A stretch of DNA of 64,000 nt from Rotaria sp. Silwood1 (GCA_905250075.1 CAJNOP010000195.1:262568-326567); one strand, 5' to 3'; shown: positions 32,949 through 44,572, counted from the stretch's first letter. Notes: generated from the letters alone by a model not told the origin. A program made the numbers and translations.

Positions 32949-35655
32949 TGTAATATGTTGATATTTTGTATCAATAGAATTAGGATCTAAAATATACAAA
33001 GACTTTTCAGAATATGAAGAATAAGTTATGTCAATATATGCAAACGATCTTTAAATAATTATTCTCTCTTATCATTTATATTAGGCTGAGACTCTTATCG
33101 TAACAGAGTTGCCCAATAATAATCTATTTGATGAGAGAAGATCTGATTGACTTTTTACAAGGATAACCTTCACCTTTCGTTTTATAAAAAATCAACTGAA
33201 ATTTAATTTAAAAGGTAAATTCTAAAGAATTGAAAGTCTAAAGACAGATCCAAATAGATCTAGTAATTAGCTTCGATAGTTTATATGTAGGAGAACTTTT
33301 TAAATAGGATTAAATAATAAAATCATACAACTAATATGAGAAATAAATATTTCAAAGATTTTTTTTATTCATCTTGAAAATTTTATAACCCAATTAAATT
33401 TTTGGTTTTTATTAATTCAAAAGAATCGTTAATATTTGATTTTACGAATGTTGAAAGTAATTTATTGTCTATCTTAGTTCATATTTTATGGTAATGATAA
33501 CTAACAGATTTATGTCAATAGTTCATTTCAACCATAATCAACTTTCAAAGCCTTGTCTGATGATACCTAATTCGTAAACTTTTGCTTTTAGCAGGACAAG
33601 AGATTCTCAATACTATGAAATGTCATCTTTGTAACCACAACTTAGATATTGACGCATTCGTAAATTATTGAAAGTAATCAAAAGATTATCTTTTAGTATT
33701 ATTTTTTATTTTCTGATTTCATATAAATAAAAGAGAGCTAGAGCTTTAAGATGTTCTTCTGATCATGATCAAGAAAATGATTCAAAATTTGCACATAGAA
33801 CATAAACTAAATTTTTATTTGTTCTGTTACATCAACATTCAAATATTTTATTGATTTTTTATACACGTATGTAACATAGCTTTTGTTTGGTTAGATTTAA
33901 TCAATATATGTTTGAATAGATGCATTATTTGATATTAATATATATATAAATGATTACAATCATGTTTTTTTTTCTTGCTTTTCTCAAAACATTTTATTTA
34001 ATATTGGTTATTAAGGTTATGACTTCAGCGATATTATTTCTTACCACAAGAGTCCGATTTACAAAAGTATCGCCACTAGTGAAATGAAACTATCTTGATT
34101 AAGTAGTTATCAATAAAAATGAAAAATTTTCAAAATATAAATTGGAAAAACGTACTTTTGATCACCAATTTTTGATTTCGAATAGTGAGTTTTTCTGATC
34201 TTTTCTTGGATATTTCTACATGATTTGCGCAAATCCTTATCTACATTCAGTATTCTGTTTTCGGAGATCAAACAGATTAATGTATGGTCAAAGTGATTAG
34301 AAGATGAAGTGCATGCATCTGTAGTAAAATTATATGTTCATTTACAAATATGATTCTCCCGCCGAATGAATGTCACTCTATACACCTGACTGATCTGGCT
34401 GGTAGAACATATCAAAGGTTCTGAATGTCGCGGTGGATTTATTGCATTTTATAGGTTATTCAAAAATAGTATTGCATATGTATTAGAATAGAAATGAAAT
34501 AAAGTGATCAAAATTTTCTGTAGGGTTGTGGATTCTTTTGAATTTATTTATTCTATTTGATATCGAAGAAATACATGGTTGTGACTATAAGTAATATGTA
34601 TTAGAGAACAATAACATGATTCTTACAGTACACAATTATTTGTCTTTTACATAATGTATTAGTATCACCATCTTGCCGACCCGTTATCGGAAGAAAAAGA
34701 CAAACTAGTTGATTTATATTATCTTCGTATATTTAAAGATGGTTCGTTATTGACTAAAGATAAATTCGAAAGAAAAATGTCGTCAAAACTACAGATGTAT
34801 TTTTTGAGAGAATTAAAATTCACTAATGCATAATGCTGAAATGAAATGAGTAAATTTTATGATTTTAATCATGATTATGTTCAACACCTCCTCTTAAAAT
34901 CAAAATTTATACATCATCACACATTTTACAAATGTTTGAATTTCCATTTATGAATGTCTTTGGACGAAAAATCATATGAGTTAACACTGATTGATGTCTA
35001 GTTTAGTATTATCGAGAAAATAGACCACAATAAAACAAAGTTATTTTTCAGCTATTCTACAGCAAGATTTGTTTAAGAGCATCATTTTCTAATGATTGCA
35101 TATTGATTTGTGAAATATTCGATGAAAATGAATGTCTTTTTTATTACGCAGAATTTACTTGTTCGATAGATGAACATCATACAAAAGCAATGTGTTTGCT
35201 CGATTTATAAGACATCTCAATTGATATGATAGTGCAGTCATTTTTTCAATCTATATAATTTACAATGATAACTGCCACATATAACATCTTTTCAGAGAAA
35301 CTTTCTTAAAACAGTAAGCCGAAGATCATTCAAAACGAATACAATTATCATGGATTGTGATCGAATACGTAAACCTACAAAATTAGGAATATATTTATTT
35401 TGTTCTGGATTTAAATTGAAAAATTTATTTGCTGCGTAGTGACTTTTTTTATGCGACGAACAACATTGAGTTGCTCAAGTGCTGTAGAGTCATGCGGATC
35501 AAAACACACAATACTTGTAGTTCGTATAGGACAAAAGCAAATAAATATCTAAAGCATTTTTTTATAGAATATGTCTGTATTCTTCTATTTAAATATATGC
35601 CAAGGACGTTTTGTCATTTAATTTTAGAACTAATAAGAAAAGAAAAGAAAAGAAT
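32949..35655. other. No supported gene
   Basis: Long AT-rich stretch with no open frame worth reporting and no obvious repeat. May include decayed sequence. Confidence 0.4.
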
Positions 35656-35662
35656 CTAGAAA

Positions 35663-35956
35663 ATGAATATAAAGATAATCTTATATTTTGTGGTTTTATT
35701 TTTCATGGTAACATTAACTAGTGAAGCTATGATTAGCTTGAAGTAGGTAATCATAAACACTTCAGTGACAGCATTATCTTTACATCACAAAGTATCAACA
35801 TTCTCATTTTCTTTTTCTAGTCTAAACATTCATCAATCTGGTGACAAGTGTGGTGGTATTTGCAAAGCTAGTTCGACACATTATGTATGTGGTGATGAAT
35901 GTCGTTGCTTTGTTCAATGGGCAGGATATGAAGCCTGTGAAAAATCAAGAAAGTGA
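35663..35956 (+). CDS. Small secreted six-cysteine peptide (2 exons)
   Basis: Exon 1 35663-35742 begins ATG and encodes a signal peptide (IILYFVVLFFMVTLTSEA). A 78-bp intron (GTAGGT...TTTTCTAG) follows, then exon 2 35821-35956 with the mature part. The junction is in phase and gives 71 residues ending at TGA. The mature region has six cysteines in the order C-x3-C-x8-C-x3-C-x1-C-x9-C, from CGGICKASSTHYVCGDEC to YEAC, which could form three disulfides. It belongs to no family I can name with confidence. Small disulfide-rich secreted peptides of this size include defence peptides, inhibitors and signalling peptides. The function is open. It is on the same strand as the GPCR fragment downstream, but no link is implied. 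Confidence 0.75.
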
Positions 35957-36290
35957 TTTTTTACTTTTTTTCTGTTTCTCTCATACACATGCCATTGGCA
36001 CTCTCGATTGAAAGAGAAAAAAGGCGTTTTTAATGATTTTCTCTTGTTTCATGCAACTAATGAACGACTTTTCAAGAAAAAGACTTGTTCAACCGGTCTT
36101 TCGCTATTGGCAAAAGTCTTATTGATGAAACTTTGGATTGCCCAAATTTTTGTGTTATACGTGATTGAAACTCTGATTTTAAAATTTTATGAAATATTTG
36201 TTAGTATAAGATCAACCACATATGTATATATATGACTCTTTGGCAAAAACTAGACATTTGAAATGTTATTTATGTAATGTTCATTTCTAG

Positions 36291-36713
36291 TATTGTTCTT
36301 TTCGACCATGGATGAACATTTATGCATTGATTATGATCGTCATAGTGCCGTCATTCATCTGTCTTATCATCAATTTTCTCATATTTGCATATGCTCGATC
36401 TTCAACTCGACGTATTCAACTACAATCTGTATCGTCACAAGTAAATACTGGCAACGCTCAACAACCGAAAATCAGTTGTCGTGATTTACATCTACTTCGA
36501 CAGATGATCTTCATGTTTTGCATATTTGTGAGTGGATGGACACCTGTCTACTTGATTTTAGTTATACGCGATTCAATCTTTATTTCGCCGCTTATTTTGT
36601 CAATACTTTCAGCTGTTGCTACATTGTGCTTGCTGGCAGATATTATCGATCTGTCTTTATACGACCGTGAACTGCGACAATACTTACGAGAAAAAATTCG
36701 GCAATATATTTGA
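36291..36713 (+). CDS. C-terminal part of a rhodopsin-like GPCR (partial gene or fragment)
   Basis: An acceptor TTTCTAG at 36284-36290 precedes an open exon reading YCSFRPWMNIYALIM to TGA at 36711-36713. Three membrane spans are visible: LIMIVIVPSFICLIINFLIF (like TM5), MIFMFCIFVSGWTPVYLILVI (TM6, with W-x-P), and a last span ILSAVATLCLLADIIDLSLY (TM7, D-x-x-D in the place of NPxxY), then a basic helix DRELRQYLREKIRQYI (helix 8). Between TM5 and TM6 is a polar loop with STRRIQ. The first four spans are not found upstream, where the six-cysteine peptide gene lies. It is either a truncated pseudogene copy or a gene whose 5' exons I could not see. Bdelloids have large families of such receptors. 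Confidence 0.65.
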   Translation, partial: YCSFRPWMNIYALIMIVIVPSFICLIINFLIFAYARSSTRRIQLQSVSSQVNTGNAQQPKISCRDLHLLRQMIFMFCIFVSGWTPVYLILVIRDSIFISPLILSILSAVATLCLLADIIDLSLYDRELRQYLREKIRQYI

Positions 36714-36719
36714 ATTTGA

Positions 36720-37570
36720 TGAATAATTATTTAACTAAAATTATTAATAAAATTATTTGCAAATCTTGATTAACATATACTTGTACTATTAATTAAATGT
36801 ATATAAATAAATAAATAAATAGAGATTGATTTAGTAAAGCTCACTGAAACTTTTGTATCGAAATTCAGTCAATTATGGTTTGCCTCTGATTTCAGTACTA
36901 ATCAAGTTTTGCTGCGCTCACCATACAATAATGAAGTAAATCATTTATCTACTGCTGCGTGGCGAATGTCAGTAAAGATTTAAATGTTTCATTCTTAAAA
37001 TAACGAGTAGAATATGTATATGTGAGTAGTTATGTGAAGAGAACATCTAGATCAACATCCATAGTTATACTCACTGCATCACTTCATAGTAGAATCACTA
37101 AATATGATAGTCACAGTCAAGAAGCGAATGACTAATGAATTCAAAGAAAAGACAAAACATTCCCCACATAAAAATATTGTTTATCAACTATGAGCTATTT
37201 TGTTAGATGTAAACTCGTCTATTAAATGAAAAAACTTTTTCATTAGCAAATGTAGAAAAATTTATTTATAATCGTAAATTAAAAAAAACTTCGATTATTT
37301 TTTCTAATACATTCTTGTTATATATCGAGTAGTTCATAATTGATGGATATTCAAGTTTGATGTGTGTATTTCCATCAATGACATATTCAACTAAATATTA
37401 TATAACATAGGAAAATAAACAATCTTTCTAATATTTATTATAAATGTCATATAGATATAGATATGCCTTATCTTTTAAAGTCAGTATTTTTTTTTCTTTT
37501 TTATTGTGTATGCATTACTCTGCAACTTTCATATTCTACGTAAATATGATAATGCATATTCATTAGTTAG
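36720..37570. other. No gene seen
   Basis: AT-rich intergenic stretch with an ATAAATAAATAAAT run near 36803. It includes the upstream region of the NHL-repeat gene. Confidence 0.4.
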
Positions 37571-37575
37571 GCAAA

Positions 37576-38780
37576 ATGTGTATATTGAAAAACATCGTAT
37601 TTGTTTTTATTCAAGCATTCATCTTATGTTTTTGTTTATCTATCGTATCAAGTACAATTAGTCCTTGTGCAAAATGGAATACAACAGGTGCAACAGTAGC
37701 TGGAACTGGTGAAGCTGGTAATTCTAGTTATCAAATTAATTCAGCAAAAGGAATTTTCATTCATAAAGAAAGAAGTGAATTATATGTTGCTGATTTTTAT
37801 AATAATCGTGTTCAAAGATTTGCACTCAATGATCCATCAAAGATGGGTATTACAATCGCATCTAATATAGAAAATCCAATGAAAATCTATGTCGATGATG
37901 ATACTAGTGGACCAACTGTTTATGTTTCACTACGATTTAAAAATCGTGTTGAAAAATGGATCAATGGAGCAACACAAGGTGTTCAAGTTGGTGATGAATG
38001 TCAATTATGTTCAGGTGTATCAGTTGACAAAGAAAAATATGTTTATATGTCAGAATCAAATAGACATCGTGTTATTCAATGGTCACCTCGAACAAATATG
38101 ACAATTGTTGTCGCTGGAAAGACCGATGCTAATGGATCAACAAGTGGTCTACTTGATCATCCTCAAGGAATCTATGTGACTAGAGATGGAAATATCATTT
38201 ATGTAGCTGATATGTGGAATAGTCGAATTCAAAATTGGACACAAGATTCACGTGAAGGAACTACAGTAGCTGGATCAAGTCAAGGAACTCAAGGTCATGA
38301 TCCTGAAACTTTAAATTTTCCGAATGATGTTATTGTTGATGAAGAAACAAATGTTGTTTATATTATTGATACATCAAATCATCGAGTTCAACGATGGAGA
38401 CCATTTGCATCTCAAGGTGATACAATAGCTGGTGACCAAGGTATGTTTTTTTTAATATTATTTATATTTACAATATAACGATTGATTAATATTGACATTT
38501 ATCTTGTGTCTGTTCTTTTGTTTTTTTTTTGTTAACTGAAAGGTGCCGGTAATGCAACTAATCAATTATATAAACCAGCTGATTTAGCATTTGATATGAA
38601 AGGAAATCTTTATGTTATGGATATGGAAAATAATCGCGTACAAATGTTTGAATTAATTGACAATCGACCTTGCGCACATACACCAATAGGTAATTATGAA
38701 ATATCTTATTTTTCTAATACTATATTTCATTTTTATTTATAATTTTAGCAAGTTCATCAATGCTCGGGTTAGTCGAATAA
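37576..38780 (+). CDS. Secreted NHL-repeat beta-propeller protein (3 exons)
   Basis: Exons 37576-38440, 38543-38689 and 38749-38780. Introns are 102 and 59 bp, GT-AG, and both junctions are in phase, giving 347 residues. An N-terminal hydrophobic signal (IVFVFIQAFILCFCLSIVSS) is followed directly by the propeller. About six NHL blades are visible, each with a GI-x-V or LYVAD stretch and an NNRVQ/NHRVQRW motif (for example LYVADFYNNRVQRF, VYMSESNRHRVIQW, IYVADMWNSRIQNW, VYIIDTSNHRVQRW, LYVMDMENNRVQMF). TVAGTGEAG and VAGSSQGTQG loops recur. The protein ends soon after a Cys-containing tail (RPCAHTPI), with no membrane anchor. NHL propellers usually bind proteins or sugars. Large NHL families are typical of bdelloids. 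Looks like an intact gene. Confidence 0.9.
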
Positions 38781-39166
38781 TAAAATATTCTTTTGATATA
38801 TGAACAATGTTATAGATCTTGCTTAACAACAATTCTTGTGTCGGTCCTGTCATTCATATTTATGATTATCATTTAATTCTATTGAATGATTACTACATGA
38901 AGATATTCTATAAATTTTTTTTCTTTCACAAAAAAAAATAATAATAAATAGATGCAATCGATTTTTATAAGCTCACTTAATTCTCTCATAGGCTATGGAT
39001 TTATTTACATTTGCGTGTATACTTTACAATACATTAGTAAAGAATTAAAGGTCATGCGATAATTTCTATGCTTTCTGTTGATATTCATAAATCGGTTAAC
39101 CCACATGTACATATTAATCTTTATAAACTATATAATATCAATGATATAAAAGAGCCCTATGGATAT
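38781..39166. other. No gene seen
   Basis: AT-rich spacer between the NHL gene and the Mutator-like element. Confidence 0.4.
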
Positions 39167-39175
39167 TTTTAATAA

Positions 39176-39355
39176 GGAAGTGGCTATGTACACCCAGGTG
39201 CACATAGCCACATGGCTATGTACACTCGAGTGCACATAGCCACATGGCTATGTACACTCGAGTACACATAGCCACATGGCTATGTACACTCAAGTACACA
39301 TAGCCACATGGCTATGTACACTCAGGTACACATAGCCATGTGGCTATGTGCACTC
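39176..39355. repeat. Left sub-terminal array of palindromic 32-bp units of the MULE
   Basis: Five tandem units, each itself an inverted repeat (TGGCTATGTACACTC meets GTGCACATAGCCA-like). The right-hand partner at about 43315-43461 has four units. Such arrays are plausible transposase-binding sites, inferred from their position. Confidence 0.85.
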
Positions 39356-39597
39356 AGAAAGTTTAAGTCAACTATTTGGAAAATCTCATGCTATAAATAA
39401 TCTTCTTTGGACTTAACTATTCAGGTAAATAGGATATTACTACTTGTTTTCATTTTTAATTTCATTTCATAAATCATTTATTATTTATTAATATCAAACA
39501 AAATTAAAAATCATATTTTACAATTAAAGATCCAAACAAATAAAATCATATTAAGTACAAATCACGTATAGAAAACAAAACATAATATACAAATATT

Positions 39598-42500
39598 TTA
39601 TTTCAAATAAAGATCAACTAATTTGCAATTGTTTCTAGTACTTCCTCTCTTAGGCTTTGAAGGAAATCGTTGTATTTCATTATTTTCAATGCAATTAACA
39701 TAATGATTACGTAAAGATTTTTGATCATAAAATAATGATGATGGAATATCTCCATAACAAAGAGATGTGGCGAAGGCTAATGCGAATAATCCACAATCAT
39801 GACCACCAACTTGTTGCTGTACATTTTCAAATGATAAAACAACTTTTTCTTCACCAGGTAATACATCTTGAAAAAATTTGACTAATGATTCTGTTGGATA
39901 AGATAGAGAATCATAAACTTTCCAAATATTTTCAGATTCTAAATTTGCTACTGTTAACCAATGATTGCTGTTAGCATTGAAAATAAAGATCGAATTTTCT
40001 AATGAGCCTGTATATAAATGTATTTGTGCCGGACCGCATAAACCATTAATATTGGGAAACTCTTTCTTCAGTAATTCAAAGAATAAATATATATGTAAAT
40101 CAGTTAACCACGTTGTGTTGCCGTACACATCACGAACAGATTCTACTTTTTTATTACGTTTATACTTATATGTTTGAAGATCTGGTGAAACTTGTTTATA
40201 AGTTCTTTTATTATTTCTTTGTTTATCAATTTTGTTATTTGTTCGTTTATAAGAAACTAATGATGTTTTGCCACGAGGTCGACCTCGAGGATTGATAACT
40301 GGCGAATAACTTAAAATCAATTGATTTGTTGATAATGGTTGATCTTCGTCTTTCGCTTCTTCTTGTGTTAGTTCTAAGTTTAGTAAAGCTTCTTCGTATT
40401 CATCACGCAATTCCGTGTCATATTCTTGTTCCAGTGCTTCTAGATTAATCTTCATATCTTGTTGTTTTTTAACTGTTTCTTCATGGTTGAGTACTGTTTG
40501 TTTCGTTGATGGCTCTTGTTGTATATCATCATTTGACTTTGTAATAAAGTGTGGCTCTGTTTTACATCCTGGTTGCTCCATGTCTTTACATTCCAAACTG
40601 ATTGCGTAATTATACAATTCTTTAAATTTATTTACATTGATTAGATCTAAAACAATATTGAGAAAAGTATGATGATCACGAAATTCTTCCGTTCCACATT
40701 GAGTTATACGAGCTGTTAAGAGATCCAAAGTTGGCTTTACGATATTATACTTGTCATTAATACTTAAAGTTTGGTGTCTCTTAGGTGCCATTTGAGTTAT
40801 TTTGCATTGTAAATTGAAATTTTGTTTACTGTCGTTATATGCGGTTTCGTTTAAATAATCGTCAACTGTAGCTTTTAACCAGCGCTTATTAACTGATAAA
40901 ATTTCTTCAATCGTTTTGGCTTTATCAATTGTTTCATCATACAAGATGTCAAATAAAAATATCAGATGTCGGCATGGTAATTGATTCTGTAAAAAAAATT
41001 CGCAATCGCAAAAAAGTAAATCCTCATATGAATCACGATGAACAATGCTAGAAGTTATAAAATGATTTTTATCGTCGTCTTTTTGACCAATTTTCCATTT
41101 ATTCTCTTCAAGTTCTTCTATGAAATAATGTTTCATTTTTAATTCTTCATTCTGTTTACGCAATAAATCGATTGCTTTATTCACTAGTTGAAAACCAAAT
41201 AGTTGAACCAATGTTGAATCATTACCATTGTAAATTTTTTGTTTCAAGTTGACGCATATATTCATTTCTTCAACTCTGGCATCCTCTGCAGCTAAAATCA
41301 ATTTTGTTACACATTCTGATATGTGCATGTTAGGTGATATACGATCTTTCAATGTACGATTAAAGCGTTCCAAATGGTTATTGGTATTCGTATTGAAGTT
41401 GAGTAGATTTTTCCGATACTTGGTTTGCCACATTTCACAACAAGATAACCAATTTAGTTCAAAATATTGATAAAAATTAGTTCCTTCTGATTCAGTTCTA
41501 ATTTCTTTCAAGTAAATTGCTGACATTTGATCATTGTCGTAAAGTAATCGACGAATATTTTTCATTATTTTCATTCGGTTTGACAATGGGATTTTAAGTT
41601 TATGAACTTGTAGCTTTAAATATTTTAGGACGTGAAAAGTGCATAGTAGTACTCTTGCATTAACGAAATAATTTTGTAAAATATCAATGTTTGTTAAATC
41701 TTTATCAACCATTATAACCTGAGTTTCCTGTAAATCATTGTGATCACGCATTGCAGAATAAAAAAATTCTAAATTATCTTTGGTGCCACTAGTCATTAAA
41801 CAATACGCAACAGGTACTCCTTTTAAGTTTGCGTTTTGCGTCATACATATGTAAAGTTGATAATTCTCTATATTAATTTTGAAGGTTGAATCGAGATGTA
41901 ATATGTTCGGATACTTTTGAAGCCATGATTTCATTTCCATAGTTTGAATGTATAGGCATTCTAGATTTCCATTTTCATTCAGTTTGATTTGGATTGAATT
42001 ATTTGGATTTTCATTTAAAATATCATCTATCAAAATTTGCAGTAATTCTGGATCAGTTAGATTTCCAACCATATTAAATTTTATCTTATTTTTAAAATTA
42101 TTTATATCTTTTCTAGTTAGATTAATATCATATTTTTCGTTCAATAGTTTTCGACTATTATATGTTGTAGCATTTGCACTAATCAGCGTTTTGCATAAGT
42201 CGTGTGCTTCTTTATTTTCTGTTAATCCTTTATTTCTTATAAATGAATAATTTTTGTAAATTCTTTCATCTATAGGATGACTATGTGTTAAGTTTTTGAT
42301 GTTCATAAAAACAATTTTGTTGATTTCTGTATCATGCTTAATTTTAAAAAAAAATTCGCATTCAATTCGTGCTGATTCTTGATTTGGTCTTGATCCATCT
42401 TTGATATTTCTTCGAACAGGACCGCTATGATGACAAACATATTTGACATGTTCGTAACGAAAACGGTCGAAAAACTCCTTCATTGTTTTTTCATTGTACT

Positions 42501-42624
42501 TCTTCGATGAACGCTTAATATTTACAGGCTGATGATAATGATTGCACCAATTTAAAAATTGTTCTTCAAAATCCTTCCAAGTGTCGAATTGTTTGGTAAA
42601 AAATGAGTTTTTATCGTCTTGCAT
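39598..42624 (-). CDS. MULE transposase with SWIM zinc finger and C-terminal Ulp1-like protease
   Basis: 1008 codons, ATG at 42624, no intron. N-terminal zinc-binding-like part (C64, C89, H115/H117 region, FAR1/WRKY-like spacing). MULE catalytic core: D245 in LHLDSTFK, D307 in VIMVDKD and E419 in NNHLERFNR make a plausible DDE triad. SWIM finger CDC at 539-541 with C-R-H at 551-553. A Lys/Glu/Gln-rich linker follows (about 700-830) containing an AT-hook-like NPRGRPRGK. The C-terminal domain carries a complete C48-type set: H888 (HWLTV), D905 (VYDSL), Q938 and C944 (QQVGGHDCGLFALAF). Family knowledge: some plant MULEs (Kaonashi type) carry a Ulp1-like protease, normally SUMO- or ubiquitin-like specific. 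Here it is fused in one frame with the transposase. The last codons lie inside the left terminal inverted repeat. Confidence 0.92.
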   Translation of the reverse strand: MQDDKNSFFTKQFDTWKDFEEQFLNWCNHYHQPVNIKRSSKKYNEKTMKEFFDRFRYEHVKYVCHHSGPVRRNIKDGSRPNQESARIECEFFFKIKHDTEINKIVFMNIKNLTHSHPIDERIYKNYSFIRNKGLTENKEAHDLCKTLISANATTYNSRKLLNEKYDINLTRKDINNFKNKIKFNMVGNLTDPELLQILIDDILNENPNNSIQIKLNENGNLECLYIQTMEMKSWLQKYPNILHLDSTFKINIENYQLYICMTQNANLKGVPVAYCLMTSGTKDNLEFFYSAMRDHNDLQETQVIMVDKDLTNIDILQNYFVNARVLLCTFHVLKYLKLQVHKLKIPLSNRMKIMKNIRRLLYDNDQMSAIYLKEIRTESEGTNFYQYFELNWLSCCEMWQTKYRKNLLNFNTNTNNHLERFNRTLKDRISPNMHISECVTKLILAAEDARVEEMNICVNLKQKIYNGNDSTLVQLFGFQLVNKAIDLLRKQNEELKMKHYFIEELEENKWKIGQKDDDKNHFITSSIVHRDSYEDLLFCDCEFFLQNQLPCRHLIFLFDILYDETIDKAKTIEEILSVNKRWLKATVDDYLNETAYNDSKQNFNLQCKITQMAPKRHQTLSINDKYNIVKPTLDLLTARITQCGTEEFRDHHTFLNIVLDLINVNKFKELYNYAISLECKDMEQPGCKTEPHFITKSNDDIQQEPSTKQTVLNHEETVKKQQDMKINLEALEQEYDTELRDEYEEALLNLELTQEEAKDEDQPLSTNQLILSYSPVINPRGRPRGKTSLVSYKRTNNKIDKQRNNKRTYKQVSPDLQTYKYKRNKKVESVRDVYGNTTWLTDLHIYLFFELLKKEFPNINGLCGPAQIHLYTGSLENSIFIFNANSNHWLTVANLESENIWKVYDSLSYPTESLVKFFQDVLPGEEKVVLSFENVQQQVGGHDCGLFALAFATSLCYGDIPSSLFYDQKSLRNHYVNCIENNEIQRFPSKPKRGSTRNNCKLVDLYLK

Positions 42625-42959
42625 GTGTTGTGATAAGACTTGGGATGAGAAAAGTATTTTCTGTTGAATAATAAGTCAAGTTTCAGTGATAATGGATAGG
42701 TATATAGTTATTACGAATGAACATTGGTTGGATACATTCACTTAGAAAGTGTTAAAAAGCAATAACATAAGAAAGATTGGAACGAAAATTAATTAGTGCA
42801 TATTGATACAGAACCGACTCTCGCATTGCAAGGTAATTGGCTTTTTGTACATGCTCATGTCCAATTGTGTAAGCCAATTAAGAAAAAAAACAAACGTTTC
42901 TTTCCATTGCCAATTATCAGAAAATTGTTGCATTCAGTAGACAAGGAAATTATTAAGTT

Positions 42960-43461
42960 AGTGTAACTTTCTGTAACCATTGTGAGTAATAAAAGACGAC
43001 AATATCCCCCAAAGCGTAAGGAAGGAAGTACTAGAAACAATTGCAAATTAGTTGATCTTTATTTGAAATAAAATATTCGTATATTTTGTTTTGTTGTCTA
43101 TACTTGATTTGTACTTAATATGATTTTATTTGTTTGAATCTGTAATTGTAAAATATGATTTGTAATTTTGTTTGATATTAATAAATAATAAATGATTTAT
43201 GAAATGAAATTAGAAATGAAAACAAGTAGTAATATCCTATTTACCTGAATAGTTAAGTCCAAAGAAGATTATTTATAGCATGAGATTTACCAAATAGTTG
43301 ACTTAAACTTTCTGAGTGCACATAGCCACATGGCTATGTGTACCTGAGTGTATATAGCCATGTGGCTATGTGTACTTGAGTGTACATAGCCATGTGGCTA
43401 TGTGCACTCGAGTGTACATAGCCATGTGGCTATGTGCACCTGAGTGTACATAGCCACTTCC
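42960..43461. repeat. Right terminal inverted repeat of the MULE, including a copy of the transposase 3' end
   Basis: Inverted copy of the left end. At 43010-43071 the plus strand reads the same last residues as the transposase (GSTRNNCKLVDLYLK then stop). Before this, a more diverged stretch still aligns codon by codon (SNKRRQYPPKRKE against ENNEIQRFPSKPKR). The coding end of the gene has thus been duplicated as part of the terminal repeat. The two copies differ more upstream of the last 15 codons than within them. Confidence 0.85.
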
Positions 43462-43470
43462 TTTTAATAA

Positions 43471-44572
43471 ACTGAAAAGAACGACTAATCTGTGTGAAAC
43501 TTTATGAAACAACAGTTTCTTCAAGAATCTGAAGAACTTCTTTGGATTCTTCATTGTATTGTCTATTTGTGATTTGACATGTTATGTATAACAAACGAAA
43601 ATTTGATATGTCAAATACATGATTATACATCTCAAGTATAAAAAACTTAAGTTCATTCACTTAACCACTGTCTTTCTAATATTCAGATAGAAAGTTTGAT
43701 TACTGATAAAATATGTTATGTTATTTCTTATATAGAACGATCGATCTCAACGTGCACTTGATGCTACAGTTTCATATTTAATTTGTAATTATGTCTCTTT
43801 TTGAGATATAGATCGGCTAGTACTACTAGACTTTTCTCATTATTGTTACTATTATAGATAAACTGTACGTGTTGTAATACGAAATACAGTATAAAAATCG
43901 GGAAACAATTTTAAACTCAACATATTAATACTTTATTCGATTAAAATTTATTTTTATTATCAACTATGTATCAAACATATAATTTTGTGATAAAATAACT
44001 TATATTAAAGAAGAATAACTTTGAACGCTAAATATGCTGAAATTCTTATACACATACGTTGATATTCTATAATGAAAAACTGTAGAAGTAGCAGGTAATA
44101 TAGAATAGAGAGAGATAAAAATAAAAACGAAAAAGCTAATTAACAAATGATATCATTATCGTCAAATGCACCCGGGAACAATAAAAAGATGAACAATCAC
44201 TTTTGTTGTATCACTCATCAGTCAAAACCTTTGACAGATGTTGAATTCACTATCAATTTTATTCGTCGAGATAGAAATATAACAGCAATTAATAAGATTT
44301 GCTACATATTAAAAACACATTTGATTTAATATATTTCAACATGAATTCCTTCGAATTCACGACAATAGTGAACTCTATTGATAAAATATACAAATGGATA
44401 TGTCTGGAAAGAATGAGAAAAAGTACAGCTGATCAAAAATTTGCACTGATATCTATCGAGATATTTCGTCATTGAAAATTTTAAAAAACTGATCAATTTT
44501 CTTTTCTTTATAACTATTCAGTTAGAAAAAGAAATCTTTGTCTATTAGCTGATATAATTTTGAAGATGATAT
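43471..44572. other. No supported gene
   Basis: AT-rich spacer between the MULE and the CapA-like gene. A 60-codon frame at 44147 is not convincing. Confidence 0.4.

Larger units (their letters stand above)
39176..43461 (-). mobile_element. Autonomous Mutator-like (MULE) DNA transposon, apparently intact
   Basis: 4286-bp element flanked by perfect 9-bp duplications TTTTAATAA (39167-39175 and 43462-43470), the length usual for MULEs. Ends are GGAAGTGGCTATGTACAC inverted. Terminal inverted repeats are long (about 450-500 bp). Their outer part is a tandem of about 32-bp palindromic units (CTATGTACACTCGAGTGCAC-like): five on the left, four on the right. Further in, the inverted repeats include about 300 bp of AT-rich sequence and, on the left, the last 20-30 codons of the transposase. 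The single large gene is on the minus strand and open from end to end. Perfect duplications plus an intact frame point to recent movement. Confidence 0.93.

Noticed and set aside
42855-43046. Separate minus-strand gene
   Set aside because: It is the reverse strand of the MULE right arm, whose plus strand holds a copy of the transposase C-terminal codons.
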